Source: Candidatus Poseidoniia archaeon
GTDB taxonomy: Archaea; Thermoplasmatota; Poseidoniia; MGIII; CG-Epi1
Reading direction: 5' to 3'
Assembly: GCA_022449705.1 (NCBI GenBank)
Contig: JAKURS010000001.1
Coordinates: 1-37,363 of the forward strand
DNA: 37,363 nucleotides
Part shown: positions 1 to 7,495 of the stretch, piece by piece
How positions within the stretch are numbered: position 1 is the stretch's first letter
Layout of the letters: every line of letters begins with the position of its first letter
Translations under genes and position numbers: made by a program
The notes under the pieces: model-generated
What the model was told of the DNA's origin: nothing
The model's database searches: none
What the model saw: the letters and a program-made list of their open reading frames with translations, nothing else

Positions 1-143
1 AGCCCCGAGAAGAGCGTCATGTTGAACACGCACGCCCGCGTGATGAGCATCCAGCGGCTGACCGGGTCGAGCGGGGCGCCCGGCAGCGGGTTGGCGGTCT
101 GGTAGATGGTGCGCCAGCGGGTGAAGTAAGCGGGGGCGGTCAT
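1..143 (-). CDS. Putative UbiA-type prenyltransferase, N-terminal fragment (runs off left edge)
   Basis: Reading leftward from an ATG at 143, 47 codons are open to the edge of the window. The start codon overlaps the TGA of the inositol-1-phosphate synthase gene (ATGA, 140-143), so the two are almost certainly co-translated. After a short polar N-terminus comes SRWMLITRACVFNMTLFSGL, the beginning of a first membrane helix. An aromatic/basic lead followed by an R-x-x-V-F-x-M-T-L-x-S-G-L pattern resembles the first helix of UbiA-family prenyltransferases. The diagnostic Asp-rich motifs would lie outside the window, so the family call is tentative, but the existence of the gene is well supported by the coupling. 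Confidence 0.5.
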   Translation of the reverse strand, partial: MTAPAYFTRWRTIYQTANPLPGAPLDPVSRWMLITRACVFNMTLFSG

Positions 144-1462
144 TCGTCCTCGTAATAGTCCAGCCCGAGGTGCGTTATGAGCGTCTCGCCCATCAGGTGC
201 CGCAGCGTATTCTCCAGCTTCACCTTCTGCGCGAACAGGTCGTGCATCGGCGTCAGCCCCGGCTTGGTCATGGGGGACTTGAAGTAGAACGAGAGCCACT
301 CCTGGATGCCGCCCATATTCGCGCGCTGGGCAAGGTCGAGGAACAGCGCGAGGTCAAGCACGATGGGGGCGGCGAGGATGGAGTCGCGGCAGAGGAAATT
401 GACCTTGATCTGCATTGGGTAGCCGAGCCAGCCGCGGATGTCAATGTTGTCCCAGCCCTCCTTGTTGTCGCCGCGCGGTGGGTAGTAGTTGATGCGCACC
501 TTGTGGTACAGATCGCCGTACAGTTCCGGAAATTTCTCCGGCTCGAGCATCTGCTCCAGCACCCCCAGCTTGGAGACCTCCTTGGTCTTGAAGCTCTCCG
601 GGTCGTCGAGCACCTCGCCGTCGCGGTTGCCGAGAATGTTGGTCGAGAACCAGCCGTCGATGCCGAGCAGCCGCGCCTTCAGCCCCGGCGCCAGGATGGT
701 CTTCATCAGCGTCTGCCCGGTCTTGAAGTCCTTGCCCGCAATCGGCACCCCCGCCTCGCGCGCCAGCGCATACATTGCCGGGAAGTCGACTGACAGGTTG
801 GGCGCGCCGTTGGCGTACGGGACGCCTTCGCGAATCGCGGCATACGCGTAGAGAACCGACGGCGCAATCACGGGATGGTCGCTGTCCAGTGCCGCCTCCA
901 GAGCCTTGGGCGCCTCGAACATGTCGCCCTCCGGCGCCTGATACACCTCGGTCGAGCCGCACCAGACCATCACTGCGCGGTCTAGCTTGTGCGCCTTGCG
1001 GAACTCGCGGATATCAGCGCGCAGCGCCTCAATGCGCGCGCGGTGCCCTTTCTCGGGCTTGACGTGCGCGCCGTCCAGATTCCTGACGAAGCGCCTCTCG
1101 AAAACGGCCTTCATCGGTGCAATCGCCTCGAGTTCCGGCCGCAGCTGGTCGAGCAGCTCGCGCTCAAGCACCCCCGCCTTGCATGCGACGGCGTAAACGT
1201 CGTCGGGAAAGATGTCCCAGCCACCGAACACTAGCCCGTCGGGTTTCGCGAGTGGCACGAGGTCACGGACCGGGACTTCGCGGTGGTCGGTGCGCTTGCC
1301 GAGCCGCACCGTTCCCAGCTGCGTCAGCGAGCCAATCGGCTGCGCCAGCTTTTTTTGCAGCGCCAGCACGCCAGCGATGAAGGTGGTTGAGACCGCGCCC
1401 AGCCCCGGCAGCAGGACTCCCAGCCGGCCTGTGGCGGGTGCAATATCGACGGCTTCGGACAT
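140..1462 (-). CDS. ino1: myo-Inositol-1-phosphate synthase
   Basis: This enzyme converts glucose 6-phosphate to inositol 1-phosphate with NAD, supplying inositol for archaeal phospholipids or compatible solutes. The protein (440 residues from the ATG at 1462) begins with a Rossmann segment (GRLGVLLPGLGAVSTTFIAG) and has the family's GWDIFPDD region, a WCGSTEV segment, a GKDFKTGQT motif in the catalytic domain and an NxLGNRDG motif. An open frame continues upstream to 1549, but the extra 29 residues are low-complexity and unlike the family, so the internal ATG before SEAVDIAP is preferred. A TATA-like TATTAAC at 1498-1504 faces both ways and lies about 39 nt from this start. The gene is coupled to a putative membrane prenyltransferase, which suggests a role in lipid headgroup or membrane metabolism. 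Confidence 0.93.
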   Translation of the reverse strand: MSEAVDIAPATGRLGVLLPGLGAVSTTFIAGVLALQKKLAQPIGSLTQLGTVRLGKRTDHREVPVRDLVPLAKPDGLVFGGWDIFPDDVYAVACKAGVLERELLDQLRPELEAIAPMKAVFERRFVRNLDGAHVKPEKGHRARIEALRADIREFRKAHKLDRAVMVWCGSTEVYQAPEGDMFEAPKALEAALDSDHPVIAPSVLYAYAAIREGVPYANGAPNLSVDFPAMYALAREAGVPIAGKDFKTGQTLMKTILAPGLKARLLGIDGWFSTNILGNRDGEVLDDPESFKTKEVSKLGVLEQMLEPEKFPELYGDLYHKVRINYYPPRGDNKEGWDNIDIRGWLGYPMQIKVNFLCRDSILAAPIVLDLALFLDLAQRANMGGIQEWLSFYFKSPMTKPGLTPMHDLFAQKVKLENTLRHLMGETLITHLGLDYYEDE

Positions 1463-1497
1463 TTCTGCGCGGGAGCCGCGGCACCCGCACGGCAGGG

Positions 1498-1504
1498 TAT
1501 TAAC
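1498..1504. promoter_or_regulatory. TATA-like element between divergent genes
   Basis: TATTAAC lies in the 62-bp divergent gap between ino1 and the small membrane protein. Its centre is 24 nt upstream of the ATG at 1525, the spacing expected for a leaderless archaeal transcript. On the other strand it is about 39 nt from the ino1 start, which would give a short leader. Confidence 0.45.
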
Positions 1505-1524
1505 GTTGGCGCAACTCACCCAGT

Positions 1525-1869
1525 ATGCCCCCCGATGACGCTCTCCCATCCACTAGTGGCGACTTCCCCGCGGTCGTCGCCGTCGCCAGCGCCGCGGTGG
1601 CACTGCTCTTCATCGGGCTGGGGCTGCTGCTGGCGCCCACGGCCGGTTCGCCGGTCGAGACCGGACTGCCGACCAGCTGGGGCGTCGTAATCCTGGTATG
1701 TGGCTTGGCGGGGCTGCGGCTGGCGTGGCGGTTGCAGGGGGGCGACGCCGGCGGGGTGCGCGCGTGGTGCGTGCTGATGGCGCTGCTTTCGCTCCCGACG
1801 CTGCCGTATTCGCTGCCGGTGGCGCTGCCGGCACTCTTCGGCGCGTGGCGGCTGTGGGGTAGCAGCTGA
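1525..1869 (+). CDS. Small multi-pass membrane protein, function unknown
   Basis: This 114-residue protein is mostly hydrophobic. About four membrane helices are visible, near residues 15-38, 49-67, 80-92 and 96-110, separated by short Gly/Pro/Arg-containing loops. No enzymatic motif is visible and I do not recognise a family. The ATG lies 24 nt downstream of a TATA-like TATTAAC. A T6 run follows the stop codon at 1882-1887. Long frames on the opposite strand here are Arg/Gln/Pro-rich shadows, whereas this frame has a coherent membrane-protein composition, so it is the likely real gene. Confidence 0.6.
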   Translation: MPPDDALPSTSGDFPAVVAVASAAVALLFIGLGLLLAPTAGSPVETGLPTSWGVVILVCGLAGLRLAWRLQGGDAGGVRAWCVLMALLSLPTLPYSLPVALPALFGAWRLWGSS

Positions 1870-1881
1870 AAACTCAAAATA

Positions 1882-1887
1882 TTTTTT
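1882..1887 (+). terminator. Oligo-T run, possible archaeal terminator
   Basis: A T6 tract lies 13 nt after the stop codon of the small membrane protein and just upstream of the next promoter. Archaeal RNA polymerase terminates at such runs without a hairpin; this is inference from position. Confidence 0.4.
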
Positions 1888-1896
1888 CGAAAATGG

Positions 1897-1905
1897 CTTA
1901 AATAT
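1897..1905 (+). promoter_or_regulatory. TATA box for the EF-hand-tailed membrane protein
   Basis: CTTAAATAT with an A-rich upstream flank is centred 25 nt before the ATG at 1926. The geometry predicts a leaderless transcript starting at or near that ATG. Confidence 0.6.
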
Positions 1906-1925
1906 CGGTAACCGCAGTCGACCGT

Positions 1926-2645
1926 ATGGCCCGGCATGGAACAAGTGGCGGCAGTCGTAGCCGGGGCGCGACCGCCCTGCTCACTGCGCTGGCGGTTGCG
2001 CTGCTGCTGCTGCCGTTTGCGGTGGCCGCGGAGCCGACAATCAAGTTCAACCCGCGCGAGCGCGACTTCCGTGGCGTCGCCATGGAAGAAGGTGATTCCC
2101 CCGTCTACTATCTGAATGGCGGTGACGCGCACTGGGCCAACTTCAGCTTCAGTGTCAACGGCAGCGGCCGCGCCGACATATTCCTGCTGCGCGACAGCGT
2201 CTACCGGGGTGAACTGGGGGGCGACCTCGGCAACGCCAGTACGGAGTTCCAGCCTTACCGCGAATGGCTGAACGTCTCGACGCTCGCCATCAACGTGACC
2301 TTCCCCAGCGACGAGGAAATGGTGCTTATCGTTGACAACAGCGACGTACCGTGGAACGATACGCTCCCCGACGGCAGGCTCACCTACGACCTTTTCATCC
2401 TCGACTGGGAATTAGATTTGGCCGAACTGCTCTCTTGGATTGAGGATTTGGTGCAGCAGGGAATGCTCATCTGTGGTGGCATCTGCCTCGTGCTCATCAT
2501 TGCAATTGTAGCCATATTTGCCGCCTCGCGGCGCGGCAGGGGTGGTGGAGGCGGGCCGCAACTGGATCTGGACGGCGACGGCCGCGTCAGCGACACCGAA
2601 TGGGCCATCTACAAGTCGCAACGCGACTCCGGGGACCAGCGGTGA
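1926..2645 (+). CDS. Secreted, C-terminally anchored protein with EF-hand-like cytoplasmic tail
   Basis: The 239-residue protein has a basic N-terminus followed by a long hydrophobic signal segment (about 14-34, ending AVAA). An outer domain of about 145 residues follows, with several N-x-S/T sequons (for example NFS, NGS, NAS, NVS, NVT, NDT) and a beta-rich pattern. A second hydrophobic helix (about 178-198) is followed by a basic Arg/Gly linker and an acidic tail containing DLDGDGRVSDTEW, which matches the D-x-D-x-D-G...E calcium loop of EF-hand/dockerin motifs. By the positive-inside rule the outer domain faces outside and the EF-hand-like tail the cytoplasm. The RDD-family gene starts 3 nt after the stop, so the two membrane proteins are probably co-translated. 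The function is unknown. Confidence 0.7.
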   Translation: MARHGTSGGSRSRGATALLTALAVALLLLPFAVAAEPTIKFNPRERDFRGVAMEEGDSPVYYLNGGDAHWANFSFSVNGSGRADIFLLRDSVYRGELGGDLGNASTEFQPYREWLNVSTLAINVTFPSDEEMVLIVDNSDVPWNDTLPDGRLTYDLFILDWELDLAELLSWIEDLVQQGMLICGGICLVLIIAIVAIFAASRRGRGGGGGPQLDLDGDGRVSDTEWAIYKSQRDSGDQR

Positions 2646-2648
2646 GAG

Positions 2649-3074
2649 GTGCAATCCGCGACGTTTATCCAGCGGCTGCTCGCATTTTTGGTCGATGCAA
2701 CGCTGCTGCTGCTGGCACAGGCGCTGGTGCTCTTCGCGGTCCTCCTGGTTTTCGGACTGGAGATTCCCGACGCGCACCTGCTGGCGATTGCCGAGCTGGC
2801 CGGACTGGTGCTTGACTCGGGGTTGGCATGGCAGGAAGCCAGCAGCGGGGGCACGTTCGGCAAGCGGCTCCTGAAGATACGTGTCGTCCTGGTTGACGGT
2901 GGCAACATAGGTTACCGCCAGGCGTTCATCCGTAACTTTGCCCGGCTGGGCTGGCAGGTCCCGACTTTCGGTGCGCTGTTCCTGCTCGCTGATGCGCTTT
3001 TGCTGCTGGCACAACCGCGTGGACAACGCATTGGGGACCTGCTGGCCGAAACAAGGGTCGTGCGCGTTCAGTAG
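2649..3074 (+). CDS. RDD-family membrane protein
   Basis: This 141-residue protein carries the RDD-domain layout: an N-terminal RLLAFLVDA helix, a second helix, then G-T-x-G-K-R-L-L-K-I-R-V-V, an A-F-I-R-N-x-x-R segment and a terminal helix ending R-x-G-D-L-L-A-x-T-x-V-V. RDD proteins are small integral membrane proteins, some linked to ion exchange; the substrate cannot be inferred here. The GTG start is only 3 nt after the stop of the anchored EF-hand-like protein, which indicates an operon. Its last 7 nt overlap convergently with the DDAH-like gene on the other strand. Confidence 0.88.
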   Translation: MQSATFIQRLLAFLVDATLLLLAQALVLFAVLLVFGLEIPDAHLLAIAELAGLVLDSGLAWQEASSGGTFGKRLLKIRVVLVDGGNIGYRQAFIRNFARLGWQVPTFGALFLLADALLLLAQPRGQRIGDLLAETRVVRVQ

Positions 3075-3844
3075 AAGACCGACAGGCAGGTGAGTGATCC
3101 ATCGGCAGCGCGGATTTGCGACATCTCGAGCGGGTGCAGCTGGAAGCCACGCTGCTCGAGTATTGCGTGCGTCGCGGGATAGCCGGCCGCCACCAGCAAC
3201 TCGTTGCCGAAGGCGATGACATTACAGCCGTAGGTTTCGGTGGCAGGAACGCGAATGACTTCGGCAACGCTCTCGAGTGTCCCGTCAAGTAGCGTGTGTT
3301 CAGGTCCCAGCAGCACCCCCTCATCGGGGGAGGTGCAGATGGACTTCAGGTGTAGTTGGTCGTCGGGAATCACGATTTCGTGCACCGGCATCGGCGCGAC
3401 GAAATCGCGCAGTGCCTGCGTGCCAGCCGGGTTGGTGCGGGTCGAGAGCCCCACGACGAAGCAGTTTCCGACGCGCAGCACGTCGCCGCCGTCCAGGGTG
3501 GCGGGCGCTTCCATTGGGACCAGCTCCAGCGCAGCGCCCAGCGCCTCAGCGACCGGCTGCATTTCACCGCGGCGCGACGCCAACCCTGGCCGTGTCAGCA
3601 GCGCACGGCCGTTGTAGATGACCGCCAGGTCCTCGACAAAGATGCAGTCAGGGCATTCCTCGTCGGTATCCAGTTCTGTGACAGCGACGCCGAAGTCGCG
3701 CAGTGTCGCGACGTAGGCGCTATGCTGCCGTCGCGCCTCTGACACGTCGGTCGGCCCGCTGCCGAAGTAGTTGGCGGTCGCCTGCTGGTAGGAATCGGGA
3801 ACCCCGCGGACGATGGCGCGTGCTATGGTTCCCGAGTGCCCCAT
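3068..3844 (-). CDS. Dimethylarginine dimethylaminohydrolase / arginine deiminase family hydrolase
   Basis: This guanidino-group hydrolase of the amidinotransferase fold has 258 residues from the ATG at 3844 (MGHSGTIARAI). Visible family features are the early S-x-x-x-x-x-Y-Q-Q-A-x-x-x-Y region, CPDCIFVEDLAVI (acidic substrate-binding segment), LDGGDVL, the catalytic histidine in HLKSICT (H165) and the catalytic cysteine near the C-terminus in LTCLSVFY (C253). The length and end point match DDAH rather than the longer bacterial arginine deiminase. It begins 4 nt after the stop of deoxyhypusine synthase and is last in the gyrA operon. The native substrate (methylarginine, arginine or another guanidine) cannot be decided from sequence. 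The open frame extends further upstream but overlaps the preceding gene, so the ATG in the gap is preferred. Confidence 0.85.
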   Translation of the reverse strand: MGHSGTIARAIVRGVPDSYQQATANYFGSGPTDVSEARRQHSAYVATLRDFGVAVTELDTDEECPDCIFVEDLAVIYNGRALLTRPGLASRRGEMQPVAEALGAALELVPMEAPATLDGGDVLRVGNCFVVGLSTRTNPAGTQALRDFVAPMPVHEIVIPDDQLHLKSICTSPDEGVLLGPEHTLLDGTLESVAEVIRVPATETYGCNVIAFGNELLVAAGYPATHAILEQRGFQLHPLEMSQIRAADGSLTCLSVFY

Positions 3845-3848
3845 GGCT

Positions 3849-4778
3849 TTAGCGTAGCGCTCCCGCCAGCAGCGGCAGCAGTACCGTCGCGTCGCCCTCG
3901 ACCGTGACGCGGCGCGCCTCCGGTCTGACCTTGCCCCACGAAACCGCTTCGCGGACGCGCGCACCAGAGAGTGAGCCGTCCCACTCGGGGGCGGTGGTAA
4001 CCTGCACGGCGTAGTCCAGCCCGTCACGGAACTGGTTCCACCAGATGACGTGGTGCTTCGAGATGCCGCCGCCAATCATCAGCGCGCCCGTGGCTTCCGC
4101 GTCGTGAACGATGTCCGAAAGCGCATGCTCGTCCGCCAGCGTGTCGGGTGTGAAATCACGGTGTGACTGCCAGAACTGCCATAGCTGCGAGCCAACCGCG
4201 CCATCGCTGAAACCAGGGACGAAGACCGGCACGTCGCGTGCCGCGCAGGCGGCTAGCAGTGATTCGTCGCCACGTTTTTCGCGCGCTAGCCGCGCGCCCA
4301 GCTCACGCCAGATTTCCCATGGTGTCCACCGATTTTGTTTTTTATATAGGTCGTCAAGAATAGGCTGCAGCCATTTCTCGATGGGAATCCCATAGGAATC
4401 GTCAGGCACCAGCACGTTCCCGAGCCGGTTGACGCCGCGCTCGCGCAGCTCGGCATCGTTCATCGCGAAGTCGCCGTGATAGTAATCGGCCAGCGTGCGG
4501 GCAATGTCGTGGTCGAGCGTCCCGCAGGTGGTTACGACCACGTCTGCGAAGCCCTGTACGACCAGCTGCCGCAGCACACCGCGCGTCCCGGTTGCCATGA
4601 TGTCGGCCGGGAAGCTAATGAACACGGTGCAGTCGGCGTCGCGCATGCGGCGCAGGATGGACGCTGCGGTCGCCAGCTTGGCAGCAGTGAAGCCGCCCGT
4701 TGTGTTGAACCGCTCCAGCAGTTCAGCCAGTGTCGTCTCCGGGCCGGTGGTGAAGTCGCGTACCGGCTCTTTAGCCAT
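3849..4778 (-). CDS. dys: Deoxyhypusine synthase
   Basis: The enzyme transfers the aminobutyl group of spermidine to a lysine of aIF5A, the first step of hypusine formation. The 309-residue product contains the FTAAKLATAA and VFISFPADIMATGTRG segments, TTCGTLDHDIAR, PVFVPGFSDGAVGSQLW, GGGISKHH and the catalytic SWGK near the C-terminus (K283). All regions needed for NAD and spermidine binding seem present. The ATG at 4778 overlaps the end of gyrA by 8 nt; a TTG two codons earlier is also possible but less attractive. The DDAH-like gene follows after 4 nt, so gyrA, dys and DDAH form an operon. Confidence 0.95.
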   Translation of the reverse strand: MAKEPVRDFTTGPETTLAELLERFNTTGGFTAAKLATAASILRRMRDADCTVFISFPADIMATGTRGVLRQLVVQGFADVVVTTCGTLDHDIARTLADYYHGDFAMNDAELRERGVNRLGNVLVPDDSYGIPIEKWLQPILDDLYKKQNRWTPWEIWRELGARLAREKRGDESLLAACAARDVPVFVPGFSDGAVGSQLWQFWQSHRDFTPDTLADEHALSDIVHDAEATGALMIGGGISKHHVIWWNQFRDGLDYAVQVTTAPEWDGSLSGARVREAVSWGKVRPEARRVTVEGDATVLLPLLAGALR

Positions 4779-7383
4779 CGACAATCAGTCCGCAGGTCCC
4801 GCAAATCAGTTTGTCGCCGTCCGGTTTCAGCCTCCCCGAGCGACACTCGGGACAGAGTCCGGCCGGTGCCGCCTTCTCCGCCGCAGCTGGCTCCTCTTCA
4901 CCATTCTTGACCTCGGTGTGCAGTGCCACTGCGACAAGCGTTTCGTCCTCCTCGAGCGACATCACCTTGACGCCACGGCCGATGCGCTTGATTTCGCGGA
5001 TGGTGTCGACCTCGGTGCGAATTACCTTGCCGCTGCTGGTCGTCGCCAGCAGCTGCTGTGCGTCGCCCACTGGCAGGCACGCGATGACTGCGCCGCTCTT
5101 TTCGTCCGGCTTGAGGTTAAGGACGCCGCGTGCGCCGCGTTTCGTGAGCCGGTAGTTGGCGACGCTGGCGCGTTTGCCGAAGCCGCGCTCGGTGATAGTC
5201 AGTAGTGTCTCCTCCTCATCGACCAGCGCCATGCTGATGACCGAGTCGTCCTCCTTGAGCCGGATACCGATGACCCCTTGCCCCCCGCGTCCGACAACGC
5301 GGATTTCGCTTTCGCTGGCGCGGTTGGCCATTCCGTTGCGGGTGGCGAACATTACCTGGCTCGAGCCGTCCGAGATGGCGACGTCAATCAGTTCGTCGCC
5401 CTCCTTGAGCGTGATTGCTCGGAAACCCTGGTCTATCTTCCAGCCGCGCGTAATGCGCTGCGTGAATTCCTCCAGCCGCGTGCGCTTGACGATACCGTTC
5501 CGTGTCGCCAGGACCAAAAAGCGGCCTTCGGCCTCCAGGTTGGCCACCGGCAGCATTCGCAGCACCTTCTCGTCCGATTCGTGCCGTTTCTCATCCAGCT
5601 TCTGGAGCAGCTGCACCAGTGGCGTGCCCTTGGCGTAGCGCGAGACGTCGGGAACCTGCCACGCCTTCAGGAAGTACATCGAGCCATCGCCAGTGAAGAA
5701 CAGGATATGGTCGTGCGAGCCGAGCGAGTAGATTTCGACCGGCGTGTCGCCCTCCTTGGCCTTGATGCCAATGCGGCCCTTGCCACCGCGCCGCTGTGCG
5801 CGGTATTCATCCAGCTCCACGCGCTTGATGTAGTCCTCCTGCGTCCGCATCACCACCACCTGCGAGCGCGGTATCAGGTCCTCAGTGTCAATGTCACCAT
5901 CCCAGTCGGAAATCTCGGTACGGCGCTCATCACCGTACTTCTCTTTCAGCTCGAGCAGTTCTGCGCGGATGATTTCGCTTACTCGCTCCGGCCGCGCCAG
6001 CACATCCTGCAGATCGCCGATGGTCACTTTTAGCTCCTCTAGCTCGTCACGCCGGGCATTGGCGTCCTGCCGCGAAAGCTGGTAGAGCCGCATCTCGGCA
6101 ATTGCCTTGGCCTGCGGCTCGCTCAACCGGAACTGCGCCTGCAGTCCCGCAACGACCGCATCGCGACCGTCTGCCTTGCGTATGAATTCGATAATCGCAT
6201 CCAGCTGCGAAATGGCGAGCAGCAGCCCCTCAACGATGTGCGCCCGTTCCTGCGCCTTCTTCAGCCGGAAGTGGCTGCGTCGTTCAACCACTTCGCGGCG
6301 GTGCTCCAGGTAGACTGACAGTTGCTGCTGGAGCGGAAGGCGCACCGGCTGCCCCTTCACCAGCGCCACCGCATTGACGGCGAAGCTGCTTTCGAGCGCC
6401 GAATGCTTGAAGAGCAGGTTTTCGACGATTTGCGGTGACGCGTCTTGCTTCAGCTCGACCACTACGCGCATCCCGCGCCGGTCCGACTCATCACGTAGGT
6501 CACGGATGCCGGCGACTTTCTTGTCGCGCACTAGCTTCGAGATTTCCTCGAGCAGCCGGTTCTTCTGCAGGCCATACGGGATTTCGCTGACAATCAGCCG
6601 CTGCTGCTTGCCCGCATCTTCGTGCGTTACGCGGCCGCGCAGTTTGATTTGGCCCTGCCCCTTGGAGAAGGCGTTGTAGATGCCTTGCCGCCCCATGATG
6701 GTGCCGCCGGTGGGAAAGTCTGGTCCCGGCAGCACCTCCATGACGCGCGCCAGCGAAACCCCGGGGTCGGCCAGCTGTAGCAGCAGCGCCTCGACCACCT
6801 CCGCAAGGTTGTGTGGTGGCATGTTGGTTGCCATCCCGACCGCGATTCCAGCCGAACCGTTGACCAGCAGCCCCGGCAGGACCCCCGGCAGCACGGACGG
6901 CTCCTGCAGCGAGCCGTCGTAATTGTCGACGAAATTGACTGTATCCTCGTCGATATCGCGCAGCACCGTCTCCGCGATGGGCGCCAGCCGCGACTCGGTG
7001 TAGCGCATCGCCGCGGCGCGGTCGCCGTCGACCGAGCCGAAATTGCCTTGCCCATCGACCAACGGGTAGCGCAACGAGAAATCCTGCGCCATGCGCACCA
7101 TCGTATCATAGATGGCCTGGTCGCCGTGGGGGTGGTACTTTCCCATCGTGTCGCCGACGATGCGCGCCGATTTCTTGTAGGGCGAGCGCGGTCCCGAGCC
7201 CATCTCGCGCATCGCGTAGAGCACCCGCCGGTGGACTGGCTTCAGCCCGTCACGCGCATCGGGCAGCGCGCGGCCAACGATGACCGACATGGCGTATTCC
7301 AGGTACGACTTGCGCATCTCGGTCTCGATGTTGCGCTCCAGCACTGTACCGCTCTCTGTCTCTGCCAAAATAGCCTCTCCCAA
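4771..7383 (-). CDS. gyrA: DNA gyrase subunit A with C-terminal zinc ribbon
   Basis: This is the breakage-reunion subunit of DNA gyrase. Seen in order (numbering from the TTG at 7383): KSYLEYAMSVIVGRALPDARDG (26-46, split motif), the KYHPHGD segment near 83, the catalytic tyrosine in AAMRYTES (Y128), a coiled-coil tower region, the GyrA box QRRGGKG near 530 and a six-bladed C-terminal wrapping domain. The box identifies gyrase rather than topoisomerase IV. The protein then ends in an extra CPEC...CGTCGLIVDG module, a two-knuckle zinc ribbon not typical of GyrA. A second TTG at 7368 is preceded at good spacing by GGAGAGG (7381-7375) and may be the true start. No gyrB lies beside it in this window. 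It leads an operon with dys and the DDAH-like gene. Confidence 0.96.
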   Translation of the reverse strand: MGEAILAETESGTVLERNIETEMRKSYLEYAMSVIVGRALPDARDGLKPVHRRVLYAMREMGSGPRSPYKKSARIVGDTMGKYHPHGDQAIYDTMVRMAQDFSLRYPLVDGQGNFGSVDGDRAAAMRYTESRLAPIAETVLRDIDEDTVNFVDNYDGSLQEPSVLPGVLPGLLVNGSAGIAVGMATNMPPHNLAEVVEALLLQLADPGVSLARVMEVLPGPDFPTGGTIMGRQGIYNAFSKGQGQIKLRGRVTHEDAGKQQRLIVSEIPYGLQKNRLLEEISKLVRDKKVAGIRDLRDESDRRGMRVVVELKQDASPQIVENLLFKHSALESSFAVNAVALVKGQPVRLPLQQQLSVYLEHRREVVERRSHFRLKKAQERAHIVEGLLLAISQLDAIIEFIRKADGRDAVVAGLQAQFRLSEPQAKAIAEMRLYQLSRQDANARRDELEELKVTIGDLQDVLARPERVSEIIRAELLELKEKYGDERRTEISDWDGDIDTEDLIPRSQVVVMRTQEDYIKRVELDEYRAQRRGGKGRIGIKAKEGDTPVEIYSLGSHDHILFFTGDGSMYFLKAWQVPDVSRYAKGTPLVQLLQKLDEKRHESDEKVLRMLPVANLEAEGRFLVLATRNGIVKRTRLEEFTQRITRGWKIDQGFRAITLKEGDELIDVAISDGSSQVMFATRNGMANRASESEIRVVGRGGQGVIGIRLKEDDSVISMALVDEEETLLTITERGFGKRASVANYRLTKRGARGVLNLKPDEKSGAVIACLPVGDAQQLLATTSSGKVIRTEVDTIREIKRIGRGVKVMSLEEDETLVAVALHTEVKNGEEEPAAAEKAAPAGLCPECRSGRLKPDGDKLICGTCGLIVDG

Positions 7384-7409
7384 CGACGCCGAAGACCCAG
7401 CGCAGGCCG

Positions 7410-7417
7410 CTTAAAAG
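7410..7417 (-). promoter_or_regulatory. TATA box for gyrA operon
   Basis: On the minus strand this reads CTTTTAAG and is centred about 30 nt upstream of the TTG at 7383. The predicted start site near 7387 would give a 4-nt leader to that TTG, or about 19 nt with a Shine-Dalgarno-like GGAGAGG to the TTG at 7368. Confidence 0.5.
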
Positions 7418-7495
7418 GGAGGTGGCCGGGCAGTGCTCTGCACTGCCCGCGCGCGCGTGGGCGGTGGCTGCCCTGCAGCGCGTGCTGAAACGCTT

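Noticed and set aside
1500..2132. Long minus-strand open frames opposite the two + strand membrane proteins
   Set aside because: Their products are Arg/Gln/Pro/Ser-rich without domains and they run across a promoter and gene boundary; the + strand frames have signal and membrane segments.
4331..4365. TATA-like CTATATAAAAAA within dys on the minus strand
   Set aside because: It encodes the conserved-looking LDDLYKKQN segment and no start codon of a new gene lies 25 nt downstream; probably fortuitous.
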